Shown piece by piece: positions 1-9,481 of a stretch of DNA of 64,000 nucleotides. Positions within the stretch are counted from its first letter, which is position 1. The number at the start of each line of letters is the position of its first letter. This DNA is from Metasolibacillus sp. (GTDB lineage: Bacteria; Bacillota; Bacilli; Bacillales_A; Planococcaceae): NCBI RefSeq assembly GCF_025291715.1, contig NZ_JAMBIZ010000007.1:1-64000 (forward strand), written 5' to 3'. Made by a program: the position numbers and the translations under genes. The notes under the pieces are model-generated. The model had not been told where the DNA came from. It worked only from the letters and a program-made list of their open reading frames with translations, and searched no databases.

Positions 1-366
1 TACGACAGCTTTGACGGAAAATATCAGACGCTTAAGTTTACGCGTCCAACAGAATGTGCAACCTGTCCACTACGTGATGATTCGCTCTGTCAAAAGGTAT
101 TTAAAATTAAATGTGAAACAGATCTCCGCAAATACACGTATCCAGCACGTGGCTCCGTATTATGGAAAGCAATTTATAAAGAACGCACAGCTGTCGAACG
201 AGTAAATGCCTATTTAAAGCAATATTTTCAGTTAAACAACGTCCGTCACAGAACCGGTAGAAAAGCCAAACTACACTTCAATCTCGTGACGTTTATTTAT
301 AATGCCTGCAAATTAGCAGTCGATCGTATGAATGTATTTTTACAGCTTCAAAACAACGCAGCGTAA
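1..366 (+). CDS. IS4-type DDE transposase, C-terminal part (5' end outside window)
   Basis: The frame is open from base 1 and ends at TAA 364-366, giving the last 121 residues of a transposase. A CxxC pair (CATC) and a further Cys precede the C-terminal catalytic block. The block Y-K-E-R-T-A-V-E-R-V-N-A-Y-L-K fits the IS4-family signature Y-(2)-R-(3)-E-(6)-K exactly, so it carries the last acidic residue of the DDE triad. The tail (LHFNLVTFIYNACKLAVDR) is typical of the closing helix. The N-terminal DD part lies outside, so intactness cannot be judged. I could not identify a terminal inverted repeat in the 200 bases downstream. The subfamily assignment is an inference. Confidence 0.82.
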   Translation, partial: YDSFDGKYQTLKFTRPTECATCPLRDDSLCQKVFKIKCETDLRKYTYPARGSVLWKAIYKERTAVERVNAYLKQYFQLNNVRHRTGRKAKLHFNLVTFIYNACKLAVDRMNVFLQLQNNAA

Positions 367-569
367 TTTTAAAAAATTAAAAATCAGGCACAGGAGCAGT
401 CTAAGCTCTTAAAAAAATCGAATTATGAAATTGATTCAATTACAGATAATTCTTTTTATATTATATGTACACTTACAGCTTTGAATTGAATATATTTTCT
501 TACATAAATAAAACTATAGTTCGTTACTCATCAAGAAATTTTTAAAATAGGCTTCATAGAATATGAAAA

Positions 570-600
570 GAGAGGCTATTTGCAAAATAAATAGCCTCTC
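570..600 (-). terminator. Terminator of the SLH protein gene
   Basis: Perfect 12-bp stem (GAGAGGCTATTT / AAATAGCCTCTC) with a 7-nt loop, followed on the minus strand by TTTTC. It lies 12 nt after the stop of the SLH gene. Confidence 0.85.
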
Positions 601-611
601 CTTTCAATTTT

Positions 612-3600
612 CTATTGTGCTGCCGCTTGAATATCATCAAACGCCCAATGTGCTGATGTGACATCTTTAAATAATGGCGCTCGCTCACTTGCTTGTACTT
701 CAAGCTCAAACAATTGATTTAATACTTTTACTGCCTGTGCCCTTGTTAATGCACCTTCTGGGTTGAAGGTTGTTTGACTTGTACCTGTCATAATGCCAAG
801 TGCATGCACCTTAGCGATAGCTTCAGCTGCCCAGTGATTTGCTTTAACATCTGTAAATGTTGATTTTGTATCAAATGTTAATTCTGCACCCTGCTGTTCC
901 ATCCACCGTACGACCACCGCTGCCATTTGTGCACGTGTAATTGTGCCATTTGGTTGGAATGTTGTTGCTGTTGTGCCTTGGAACAAGCCCTGTGCTTTGA
1001 CATATTCAATTGCGTCCTTTGCTCCATGCTTTGCTGTGTCTTTGAAGCTAGGTGGCGCTGTTGGAATTTCGTTGTTTGTTAAGTGTCTTGCTAACATACT
1101 TGCCATCTGGGCTCTTGTCACAGAGGCATTGGGACGGAATGTACCGTCTGCATAGCCTTGGATGTATGGAATCGAAACAGGGTTCTCCACAACTGTTTCC
1201 TCTTTTTCTACTGGTGTATATAAAATTGTAAATGTTGAGAACTTTGTTACACTAAATTGAATACCCTTTGTTGCTTCTTTAAAGTCTACAATTTGACCAT
1301 GTATTACCTCTTTTGTGCCATCGCTATGCTCGATATATACCGCTAAATTATCTAACTGCTCCTGCGTCACATTATTTGGTAATGGCAATGTTAATGTTAC
1401 AGGGCGGTTTTGCATATTTGTTTCGATTGTCATCGGTTGTCCAAGCACCGTTACTGTTGTACTTGTTAGTTGTTTGACTATCTCTTCTGTTTTTGCACGT
1501 TGTTCTAGCTGTTGTTTTGTCGCTTGTGCTTTGACTGGTACTACTCGGAAATAAATATCGCTGTTGATATTTGCGAAAGAAGTTGCTGGAATATCAAACT
1601 TCACTGTCTCCATATCAATGCCTAAGCCTGTTCCAGCTGTTGTTAGTAATTCAGCCGCTTCTCTGCCAATACTAATATTTGTTTCACTTACCTGTTGTTG
1701 CTCGTCTGGAATAACCATACGTGATTGCTTGTTTTGTTGATTTGCTAGTTTTTCAATTGCTTCTCTTGCGTTTGCAGAAGTAAAGTTAACTGTATCTTTG
1801 ACGATACCATTGTTCGTTTCACGTGTAATGACTGTTTGGACAAGCACTGCATCGGGATTGCTTGCATCTACGACATCCACTCTAATTTCAGTTGTTGTAG
1901 ATGGTGTTGAATTTGACCCGGATGGCGATGTGACCACTGGTGGATTTGTCGTTGGCACCGCAGTCCATTTCGCATAAAGTGTTGTATTTCTCGTTACTTT
2001 ATCTGTTGCAAAATTCCAAACTGTTTGTAATGTGCTATCCTTATACCAGCCTGCAAATGTGTAGCCTGATCTTGTTGGAGCTGATGGAGCTGTAATGCTC
2101 TCTCCTTGTGTTACAAATTTCGGTGCTATATCACTGCCACCATTTGTATTGAATGTCACCATATATCCCAAAATGCCTGTTGAATAAATTGTCATCGCTT
2201 GTGGGATAGTTCCATTCCATAGTGTAGATGGCTGCATCGAGCGATCTGTGTACCAGCCTGTAAATTCTGGTGTGACATCTTGCGAGACAAAGGCTGAACC
2301 ATCTATCGTGCTGACAGCTCCTTTAAATTCCACTGTCTCTAGCTTATTACCTTTAAAGGCCGTGCTCCCAATCTCCTCCATTGTAGAAGGAATTACTACA
2401 TTCGTTAACAAGTTCCCTGAAAAAGCGGATGTGTCAATTTTTTTAATCCCTTCTGGAATGACAACGCTCGTTATATTTTTGAACATAAAGGCCGTACTCC
2501 CGATGATTGAAACGGGCTTGCCATTAATTTCAGCAGGTATGACTAATTGTGCTGGTACAGTACCGTTGTAGCCTGTGATTTTTACTGTATCATCGCCATT
2601 GCTAGTAGTAATAAATCCATCTGCACCTGGTGTCACCGCATTAGATTCTAATGACTCTGCACTATCTCCTATACTGTTCGTTGCTACTACTTTAAAGGTA
2701 TAAGTTGTGTTATTTGTTAAACCCGTCACTGTGATTGGGCTCATCACACCTGTTGCTTGTAATGTTGGCTTCTCTACTCCGTCCACATAAACCTTCACTT
2801 TATAACCTGTAACCGGACTTCCTCCATTGTACATAGGTGCCATAAAATTTACAGTTGCTTGTTCATCCCCTGCTAATGCTGTTACACCTGTTGGTGCAAA
2901 TGGCACTGTCGTTATTGGGGGCGGGATTATTGGCATTGTTGGTATAATAGGAGGATTAGACATCGCTGACTCCTCACTATCTCCTATACCATTTATTGCT
3001 ACCACTTTAAATGTATAAGGTAGACCATTTGTCAAGTTGGGTACTGTTACGATCAAAATATTCCCTATATTTGGCGTAGTCTCTGTTGATATTTTTTCTA
3101 GAGACGGCTTCTCTATGCCATTTTCATACACCTTCACTTTGTATCCTGTGATGGCACTTCCTCCGTCACTTGCTGGTAGAGAGAAGGTTACTGTTGCCGC
3201 CCCGAATAATGCTGTTGCACTAAGCATTGTTGGTGCTCCTGGCTTTGTTGCTGGAGCTATTAATGTGACTGAGTTAGATTCATCTGAATCCTCACTCTCT
3301 ACTATCCCCTGCATTGCAACTACCCTAAAAGTATACGTTGTGCCATTTGTTAAACCTGTCACTGTAATTGGACTTTGTGTACCTGTTGCTTGTAAGCCTA
3401 CTTGTTCATGTCCTCCTACATAAACTTTTACTTTATGCATAATCACACCTGCACTATCACCTGTAACCACACTTGCACTGTCTCCAGTTGTGAAGCTCAC
3501 TGTTGCCTCGCCATTCCCTGCTACTGCCGTGATATTTGTTGGCTTTGGTGGTAGTGCTTGCGGTTCAGAATAAGCTTTAAAGGCTGTTGTAACCGTTGCT

Positions 3601-4616
3601 TGATCCCATGGTGTCGATTCATTACCGTTCAGATACCAAGGTGTTTCTTGGACATTATTTTGGAATTTAAATGCATTTGCACCGACTGTTATCGGTGGAT
3701 TTGCTGGCTCTTTAAACTCGATTTTCTCCAAATTGTTTTTTTCAAATGCAGAGGATTCTATCGTTTTTATACTAGATGGAAATATAATACTTTCTAACTG
3801 ATTCGATGCAAAAGCATTATTTCCTATACTTTCTAGATGACTTCCTTGTTCGAATATAACTGTTTTTAGTTTATTCCCGAAAAAAGCAAAGCTTCCTATA
3901 TTCATGACACTGGCTGGAATTGTAATAACTTCTATATGATTATCATTCTCATCCTGTCCAAAAGATACAAAAGCATTAGGCCCTATTTCTTCTAATTTAG
4001 ATTCATCTTCAAAAGTTACAGATGCTAATCGGTTACTTATAAAAGCTTCTTGGCCTATCTTTTGGACAGAAGCAGGAATCTTAATAATAGGTAACATATT
4101 TCTTTTGAATGCAGACATCTCTATTTTTTCCAATTTAGATTCAGACTCAAAAGTTACAGATGTTAATTGATTGTTTTCAAAAGCATTTGTACCTATCTTT
4201 TGAACAGAAGCAGGAATCTTAATAGTAGTTAGCATATTAGTGTGAAATGCCGATGAGGCTATTTCTTTTAACTCTGATTCATCTTCAAAAGTTACTGTTG
4301 TTAATTGATTTTCCGCAAAAGCTAGTAGCCCTATCTGCTTAACTGTGTGAGGGATGGTTACATTCGTTATTCCTTTATTCCAAAATGCCCAATCTTTGAT
4401 TACAGTTACCTTTTTATCAACGCCCCCATACGGTAGCGTACTCGGAATATCTAAATCTCCTATTGGCAACCCTCCACTCCATCCTGTAATTGTTAATGTA
4501 TCATCTGCATTCAATATTGTTGTGAATCCATCACTAGCCGCTTTAGTAGATATCAATCCCAATTGCGACCAAATTAACATTGCAATGATGAACATGCTAC
4601 CCCATTTCTTTATCAT
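612..4616 (-). CDS. Secreted S-layer-homology surface protein with BspA-type LRR and fibronectin III domains
   Basis: Protein of 1334 residues. A signal peptide (MIKKWGSMFIIAMLIW..., cut near residue 27) is followed by BspA/LRR_5-type repeats (about 60-310, recurring IPASVQKIG.NAF.NNQL and FE.ES.LE.I). Three fibronectin type III domains follow (about 355-660, with TVTGLTNGTTYTF and VTGYKVKVY motifs), then a second short LRR block (about 670-790). Next comes one InlB/Flg_new beta-grasp repeat (about 815-885, FNTNGG ... GYTFAGWYKD), an extracellular linker domain, and three SLH motifs at the C-terminus (TRAQMASML, TRAQMAAVV, TRAQAVKVL), plus the stub of a fourth (HWAFDDI). SLH motifs are known to bind pyruvylated secondary cell-wall polymer, so this is inferred to be a cell-surface adhesion or recognition protein. 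Start ATG has SD AGAGGCG. The protein is alone in its transcript. Confidence 0.93.
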   Translation of the reverse strand: MIKKWGSMFIIAMLIWSQLGLISTKAASDGFTTILNADDTLTITGWSGGLPIGDLDIPSTLPYGGVDKKVTVIKDWAFWNKGITNVTIPHTVKQIGLLAFAENQLTTVTFEDESELKEIASSAFHTNMLTTIKIPASVQKIGTNAFENNQLTSVTFESESKLEKIEMSAFKRNMLPIIKIPASVQKIGQEAFISNRLASVTFEDESKLEEIGPNAFVSFGQDENDNHIEVITIPASVMNIGSFAFFGNKLKTVIFEQGSHLESIGNNAFASNQLESIIFPSSIKTIESSAFEKNNLEKIEFKEPANPPITVGANAFKFQNNVQETPWYLNGNESTPWDQATVTTAFKAYSEPQALPPKPTNITAVAGNGEATVSFTTGDSASVVTGDSAGVIMHKVKVYVGGHEQVGLQATGTQSPITVTGLTNGTTYTFRVVAMQGIVESEDSDESNSVTLIAPATKPGAPTMLSATALFGAATVTFSLPASDGGSAITGYKVKVYENGIEKPSLEKISTETTPNIGNILIVTVPNLTNGLPYTFKVVAINGIGDSEESAMSNPPIIPTMPIIPPPITTVPFAPTGVTALAGDEQATVNFMAPMYNGGSPVTGYKVKVYVDGVEKPTLQATGVMSPITVTGLTNNTTYTFKVVATNSIGDSAESLESNAVTPGADGFITTSNGDDTVKITGYNGTVPAQLVIPAEINGKPVSIIGSTAFMFKNITSVVIPEGIKKIDTSAFSGNLLTNVVIPSTMEEIGSTAFKGNKLETVEFKGAVSTIDGSAFVSQDVTPEFTGWYTDRSMQPSTLWNGTIPQAMTIYSTGILGYMVTFNTNGGSDIAPKFVTQGESITAPSAPTRSGYTFAGWYKDSTLQTVWNFATDKVTRNTTLYAKWTAVPTTNPPVVTSPSGSNSTPSTTTEIRVDVVDASNPDAVLVQTVITRETNNGIVKDTVNFTSANAREAIEKLANQQNKQSRMVIPDEQQQVSETNISIGREAAELLTTAGTGLGIDMETVKFDIPATSFANINSDIYFRVVPVKAQATKQQLEQRAKTEEIVKQLTSTTVTVLGQPMTIETNMQNRPVTLTLPLPNNVTQEQLDNLAVYIEHSDGTKEVIHGQIVDFKEATKGIQFSVTKFSTFTILYTPVEKEETVVENPVSIPYIQGYADGTFRPNASVTRAQMASMLARHLTNNEIPTAPPSFKDTAKHGAKDAIEYVKAQGLFQGTTATTFQPNGTITRAQMAAVVVRWMEQQGAELTFDTKSTFTDVKANHWAAEAIAKVHALGIMTGTSQTTFNPEGALTRAQAVKVLNQLFELEVQASERAPLFKDVTSAHWAFDDIQAAAQ

Positions 4617-4678
4617 CTAACATTCGCCTCTTTTCGACATATTTTCTATAGTATAAAAGAATCATGCTATATCATGGT

Positions 4679-4694
4679 GTTAAGATTTCTTAAC
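4679..4694. promoter_or_regulatory. Inverted repeat GTTAAG-ATTT-CTTAAC between divergent genes
   Basis: Perfect 6-bp arms with a 4-bp spacer, placed between the SLH gene and sensor kinase 1 and upstream of the probable -10 box of the kinase. It could be a regulator operator. The sequence GTTAA recurs in the control elements at 44268 and 48751 upstream of the two paralogous kinases. Function is inferred. Confidence 0.4.
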
Positions 4695-4708
4695 GTTTAA
4701 ACTCCATC

Positions 4709-4737
4709 TATTCATCTAGTAAAATATCTTGTATAAT
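4709..4737 (+). promoter_or_regulatory. Candidate sigma-A promoter of sensor kinase 1
   Basis: Perfect -10 TATAAT (4732-4737) with a weak -35 TATTCA (4709-4714) at 17-bp spacing. The SD of the kinase follows about 25 nt downstream. Confidence 0.45.
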
Positions 4738-4772
4738 CCAACTAAAATAGGGTGAAGTGAAGGTGACTCAAA

Positions 4773-7700
4773 ATCAAAAAATTATTACTATTGCTCACTA
4801 TTTTAATTAGTACATTACTAATAGCAGGTGCTACTTATTTCTTAACACAGCCTCGCTCATCTGCGCTTCAAGCAGTTAATGGGGTGATGGATTTACGGCA
4901 CTATACATTTTCGAATAATGCTCCTGTGCAATTAGACGGAGAATGGGCATTCATCCCAAATCAATTAGTTGATAGTTCGTCATTTGATACATATCAAAGC
5001 TATATAGTGGACGTTCCTTCTCCTTGGGTGAAATATACTGTAGATGAAAAGCCGTTACCTGCCTTTGCAAGTGGTACATATCGATTGAAAATTTTAATAG
5101 ATGACTATGAAGAAATTTTAGGCATTAAAACGAATACAATTCGCATGTCAAACGCCTTGTATATCAATGGTAAACGTATTGGCAATAGCGGTGAGCCCGT
5201 GGATGGGCGTAGCTATGTACCGCATAATACGCCCTACGTTGCTTATTTTTCTCCTGATACACAGGAGCTTGATTTAATTGTTCATGTGGCGAATTTTGAT
5301 TATGCTCCAGGTGGCGGTATTATTAGTTCGATTTTCCTTGGAGATCAGTCTAGTATTACTAAGCTGCGTGAGGGAGCACTTTTTTATGATTTAATTACAC
5401 TGGCAGCATTTTTAACGATGTTTATCTACTTTTTTGGCTCTTATCTTTATTCAAAATTAGGGATTGAGCAGCTTTACTTTGCACTATTTTGTTTTTCTAG
5501 TGCACTTTATACGCTTACACATGGTGAGAAGCTTTTACTGACCTTTATTGATATGCCCTATGCGCCATTTCAGAAAATACAGATGATTTCAAGCGTCTCT
5601 GTAGGTCTCTTTATATTGTTATATTTCTATCGTGCGTTACTGCCATATATGAATCGCCAAATTGTGAAGGGCTTATGCATCATAGGTATTCTTTTCATTT
5701 TTATAGGGATGTTACCTACAGCTATTAATTCACAATTGCAAAATATCAATTCCATTTATGTATTTGCCAATATCGTTTATATTTTCTATGTACAAATTAT
5801 CGCAATATATCGTCGGGCTACAGGCATTATGTACTTATTATTAAGCTCGCTAGCCATTTTACTTTACTTTATCGTGGCTACTTTAAACACAAACATTAAT
5901 CTTGAGCTGAGTGCCTTACCACCATTGCTACCATTTATTTGTTTAACAATGCTTTCCTTATATATTTCACATCGCTTTGCGGATTCTTATTTAGAAAAAG
6001 GCAAGCTGACTGAGGCACTGCTTCAGGTTGATCAATTGAAGGATGAATTTTTAGCAAAAACATCGCATGAGTTTCGAACACCTTTGCATGGTATTATGGG
6101 GATTTCACAATCAATGCTTGATAAACAAAGCACATCTGAGCAAGAAGAAAAAATAACGCTTATTTTTAATATTGCGAATCGCCTGTCCTATTTAGTCAAC
6201 GATATCCTTGATTTTTCAAAGCTTAAGGACAATGAATTAGCTTTACGCATCACCTCTGTTGATTTATTTGCGGTGACGCATATGACAGTTGAAGTACTCT
6301 CTTATACGGTCACGAAAAATATTAAAATCAACAATCATATTACAAGGGGCACCTTTGTTCAAGCAGACGAGGATAGACTTCGCCAAATTTTATATAACTT
6401 AATTCATAATGCAATAAAGTATACGGATGAAGGGCAAATCGAGATTACTTGCTATGAGGATGATGCCTTTTTAGTAATAGGCATTCAAGATACAGGCTGT
6501 GGTATGCCACAGGAGGAGTTAAAAAACGTTTTCAATGCCTTTCAGCAGTCCGAGCATTCAATTGGTGGGACAGGCTTAGGTTTATATATTACAAAGGAGC
6601 TTGTGGAGCGACAAGGAGGGCAAATTGCTGTTACTTCTGTTCTTAAGCAAGGAACGACTTTCTCTGTAAAACTTTTAAAGGCACAGGCAATTAATGAAGT
6701 ACCATCAATCATGTTGAAATCGACTCACCAAAAACCTTTTTTATCTTTCCCATATATCGTAGAAAAGGCTAATGCTAAAAAAATTATGATTGTAGATGAT
6801 GATGCAGTGAATTTGAAGGTGTTAATTGATATTTTAGAACCGGAAAACTATTCTATTATCGCAATTAATAGTGGTCTACAAGTTTTCGAGCAATTAGAGC
6901 AGCATCCTAATATTGATTTATTAATTTTAGATATTATGATGCCAAATATTTCAGGCTATGAGATTTGCCAGCAAGTACGTCAAAGTTACACTGCTGCAGA
7001 ATTACCTATTTTAATGTTAACAACTGCTATTCGTCCAGAGGATATGGTGGCAGCCTTCCAGTCAGGAGCAAACGATTTCTTGCATAAGCCACTTGATATC
7101 ATCGAGCTCAAAACACGTGTACGCAATTTAATTTTATTAAAGGATTCTGCGGAAGCAGCAATTACAATGGAAACAGCATTTTTACAAGCACAAATTAAAC
7201 CGCATTTTGTTTATAATGTGCTCAATTCGATTTTATCGCTGAGCTATTTAGATTTGGAGCAGGCACGAGCGATGATTACAAATTTTGCAATATTTTTACG
7301 CAGTAGCTTTTCTTTTGAAAATACAAATAGTCTTGTGCCACTCACTAAAGAATTAGACCTTGTTCAAGCATATGTAAATATTCATCAAACAAGGTTCCCA
7401 TCACAGCTGCAATTTGATATACAAGTGAATGAAACAGCAGCAAATTGTGTGACTCCTCCGCTTTTGCTACAGCCTTTAGTTGAAAATGCATTAATTCATG
7501 GGCTTAAAACAAAGAAGGAAGGTGCTAAGCTCTCTATCGTAATTGAAAAACAACAGCAACTAATTATTTTTAAAATTAGTGATAATGGCATTGGTATTGA
7601 GCAAAAGCAATTACAGCAAATTCTTGCAGACGGTATGAAGCATAGCCAAAGTGTGGGTCTCCGCAATATTGCTAAGCGTTTAAAGAAGTATGAGCGTGCC

Positions 7701-7781
7701 TCTATGACAATTAATAGCATAGTAAATCAAGGCACCACTGTCGAAATTCAATTTCCATTTCACTTTAACCGAAAGGAGTGA
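4773..7781 (+). CDS. Membrane hybrid sensor with two kinase cores (7TMR-DISM / HisKA / REC / LytS-type), paralog 1
   Basis: About 1002 residues. Order: first membrane helix (about 3-25); extracellular jelly-roll sensor (about 30-190, LDGEWAFIPN, ALYINGKRIGNSG); a 7TM bundle (about 195-400); HisKA with phospho-acceptor His432 (KTSHEFRTP); HATPase_c (NLIHNAIKYTDEG, GGTGLGLYI); receiver with Asp720 (LILDIMMP) and Lys in HKPL; LytS-type His_kinase core with His811 (QAQIKPHFVYNVLNSI); second HATPase (LVENALIHG). Two complete kinase cores in one chain are unusual. Start: an in-frame TGA at 4764-4766 excludes upstream ATG or GTG. The first ordinary codon, TTG 4791, lies 24 nt from the SD and drops the KK before the membrane helix. 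ATC 4773 lies 6 nt after the strong SD GAAGGTGA and gives MKKLLLLLTILIS. I prefer ATC, but the start is uncertain. The regulator gene follows after 6 nt. Confidence 0.9.
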   Translation: MKKLLLLLTILISTLLIAGATYFLTQPRSSALQAVNGVMDLRHYTFSNNAPVQLDGEWAFIPNQLVDSSSFDTYQSYIVDVPSPWVKYTVDEKPLPAFASGTYRLKILIDDYEEILGIKTNTIRMSNALYINGKRIGNSGEPVDGRSYVPHNTPYVAYFSPDTQELDLIVHVANFDYAPGGGIISSIFLGDQSSITKLREGALFYDLITLAAFLTMFIYFFGSYLYSKLGIEQLYFALFCFSSALYTLTHGEKLLLTFIDMPYAPFQKIQMISSVSVGLFILLYFYRALLPYMNRQIVKGLCIIGILFIFIGMLPTAINSQLQNINSIYVFANIVYIFYVQIIAIYRRATGIMYLLLSSLAILLYFIVATLNTNINLELSALPPLLPFICLTMLSLYISHRFADSYLEKGKLTEALLQVDQLKDEFLAKTSHEFRTPLHGIMGISQSMLDKQSTSEQEEKITLIFNIANRLSYLVNDILDFSKLKDNELALRITSVDLFAVTHMTVEVLSYTVTKNIKINNHITRGTFVQADEDRLRQILYNLIHNAIKYTDEGQIEITCYEDDAFLVIGIQDTGCGMPQEELKNVFNAFQQSEHSIGGTGLGLYITKELVERQGGQIAVTSVLKQGTTFSVKLLKAQAINEVPSIMLKSTHQKPFLSFPYIVEKANAKKIMIVDDDAVNLKVLIDILEPENYSIIAINSGLQVFEQLEQHPNIDLLILDIMMPNISGYEICQQVRQSYTAAELPILMLTTAIRPEDMVAAFQSGANDFLHKPLDIIELKTRVRNLILLKDSAEAAITMETAFLQAQIKPHFVYNVLNSILSLSYLDLEQARAMITNFAIFLRSSFSFENTNSLVPLTKELDLVQAYVNIHQTRFPSQLQFDIQVNETAANCVTPPLLLQPLVENALIHGLKTKKEGAKLSIVIEKQQQLIIFKISDNGIGIEQKQLQQILADGMKHSQSVGLRNIAKRLKKYERASMTINSIVNQGTTVEIQFPFHFNRKE

Positions 7782-7787
7782 TATCCC

Positions 7788-8495
7788 TTGTTAAATGCTT
7801 TTATAGTAGATGACGAAATATTAGCGATAAATTTATTGGAGGCATTATTACGGGAAAGTAAGCTAGTTCATATTACCGGGAAATTTCTAAACCCTTTAGA
7901 AGCATTAGAAAATATCCCCATTCTACAGCCTGATATTCTATTTTTAGATATTGATATGGCAGAAATGACTGGAATTGAGCTTGCTCGTACACTTGAACAA
8001 ACGGTACACCCAGTTGATATTGTTTTCGTAACAGCCTATGAGCATTATGCGCTTGAGGCATTTAACGTGCAGGCAACAGATTATATTTTAAAACCAATTG
8101 ATAAAAGTAGGTTATTAAAAACGATTGATAGAATTCAGCAACGCAGAAAAGGAAATAATGCCATAGTAGAGCATTCTATGGAGCCTACAATCATTCAATC
8201 TCTTCAATTTCATATACATTCAGGCAAAGTGTCGATTAACAATATCACATTATCGCTCTCAACAAAGGAGTTTCAAATTTTATTCTTTTTAGCGCAGCAT
8301 GCTGGACAAACCTTTCCAGCCTCTGAGCTTTATCAGCTTATTTGGGAGGAGGATAGCATCGGACAAACACAATCTTTAAGGGTACACATTAGCAATTTAA
8401 GAAAGAAGCTTGAAGCCATTCCTAATTATAGTACTAAAATTGTCATGGTGCGAGGACAAGGTTACCGCTTAATTTTTGAAAATACAGTCGTCTAA
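7788..8495 (+). CDS. Response regulator, LytR-like receiver plus OmpR-type winged helix
   Basis: 235 residues. Receiver domain 1-120: acidic pocket DDE near residue 8, phospho-acceptor Asp in ILFLDIDM, and AFNVQATDYILKPI, the form usual for regulators paired with LytS/AgrC-type kinases. The C-terminal half (about 145-232) is a Trans_reg_C winged helix (LSTKEFQILFFLAQH ... LRVHISNLRKKLE ... VRGQGYRL). Unlike the two paralogs at 42971 and 47492 it has no BTAD tail. Start TTG at 7788 follows the SD AAAGGAGTGA, which overlaps the kinase stop, so the two genes are translationally linked. It is inferred to be phosphorylated by the adjacent kinase; targets are unknown. Confidence 0.93.
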   Translation: MLNAFIVDDEILAINLLEALLRESKLVHITGKFLNPLEALENIPILQPDILFLDIDMAEMTGIELARTLEQTVHPVDIVFVTAYEHYALEAFNVQATDYILKPIDKSRLLKTIDRIQQRRKGNNAIVEHSMEPTIIQSLQFHIHSGKVSINNITLSLSTKEFQILFFLAQHAGQTFPASELYQLIWEEDSIGQTQSLRVHISNLRKKLEAIPNYSTKIVMVRGQGYRLIFENTVV

Positions 8496-8502
8496 TCAAT
8501 TA

Positions 8503-8528
8503 AGGGCCATCCGGAATCGGATAGCCCT
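8503..8528. terminator. Hairpin between convergent regulator and psuG
   Basis: 11-bp stem with one mismatch (AGGGCCATCCG / CGGATAGCCCT) and a GAAT loop in the convergent gap. Neither side has a good U-run, so termination is likely but not certain. Confidence 0.55.
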
Positions 8529-8557
8529 ATCAAAAAATCACTATTTACAGTTGAACT

Positions 8558-9481
8558 TTAAGCACTGTGTTCATTTGCTTTTAAAGATACGGCAATACCC
8601 GCACCAATTTTCGCATTATGTTTAACTAATGCAATGTTGGCATCAAGTGATTTACCTTCTGTTAATTCCTTCACTTTACCTAATAAAAATGGCGTTACAT
8701 CTTTCCCTGCAATACCTTGTTGTACAGCTTCCTCTAAAGCCGATGCAATAATTCCATCAATAAAGCTTGCTTCCATTGAATGCTCGACAGGAATTGGGTT
8801 TGCAATGATTGCACCACCACGTAAACCTAAATCCCACTTCGCACGCATCATTGCGGCTACTTCTTCAGCTGAGTCCGCACGGAAGTTTACAGCAAATTCG
8901 CTTTCTCTCGTAAAGAATGCTGGTAATACATCTGTTTCATAACCGATAACAGGTACACCTTTTGTTTCTAAGTATTCCAATGTTAAACCGATATCTAAAA
9001 TGGATTTTGCACCTGCACAGACAACTGCTACGTTTGTCATTGATAGCTCTTCTAAGTCTGCTGAAATATCCATTGTTGTCTCTGCACCACGGTGTACGCC
9101 ACCGATACCGCCTGTTACAAATAGTTCGATGCCTGCAAGCTCTGCACAAATCATTGTTGCTGCAACCGTTGTCGCACCTACTTTTTTCGTTGCTAGTAAA
9201 TAGCCTAAATCACGACGTGAAGCTTTTGCTACACCTTGCGCATTCCCGAACATTTCTAGCTCATCGTCTGATAAGCCGATTTTAATTTGACCGTCAATTA
9301 ATGCGATTGTTGCAGGTACTGCGCCGTTATCACGAATAATTTGCTCTACCTCACGCGCTGTTTGCACATTTTGTGGATACGGCATACCATGTGAAATGAT
9401 TGTTGATTCTAATGCAACGATTGGTAATCCTTTTTCCTTTGCTTCTAAAACCTCTTGTGAGTAAGATAAATATTGTTTCAT
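8558..9481 (-). CDS. psuG: Pseudouridine-5'-phosphate glycosidase
   Basis: 307 residues, matching the PsuG/YeiN family: [20 protein letters not shown] at the N-terminus, then [11 protein letters not shown] and the late [19 protein letters not shown] segment. The family reversibly splits pseudouridine 5'-phosphate into uracil and ribose 5-phosphate in the cytoplasm. The chosen start is ATG 9481 (MKQYLSY), since its SD GGAGG lies inside any longer TTG-initiated reading. The stop of psuK and this ATG overlap as TAATG, so the two are translationally coupled. Together with PsuK (pseudouridine kinase) it forms a complete pathway for pseudouridine from RNA turnover. Confidence 0.95.
   Translation of the reverse strand: MKQYLSYSQEVLEAKEKGLPIVALESTIISHGMPYPQNVQTAREVEQIIRDNGAVPATIALIDGQIKIGLSDDELEMFGNAQGVAKASRRDLGYLLATKKVGATTVAATMICAELAGIELFVTGGIGGVHRGAETTMDISADLEELSMTNVAVVCAGAKSILDIGLTLEYLETKGVPVIGYETDVLPAFFTRESEFAVNFRADSAEEVAAMMRAKWDLGLRGGAIIANPIPVEHSMEASFIDGIIASALEEAVQQGIAGKDVTPFLLGKVKELTEGKSLDANIALVKHNAKIGAGIAVSLKANEHSA

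Noticed and set aside
1..366. Whole insertion sequence at the left edge
   Set aside because: Only the C-terminal part is present and no terminal repeat could be identified, so no element boundary is claimed.
943..3797. Several open frames antisense to the SLH protein gene
   Set aside because: They mirror the repeated coding sequence and have no SD or family resemblance.
4763..4810. GTG 4763 start with a programmed frameshift into kinase 1
   Set aside because: It would need a one-base shift at an A6 run. The in-frame ATC with SD is simpler, though the alternative is noted.
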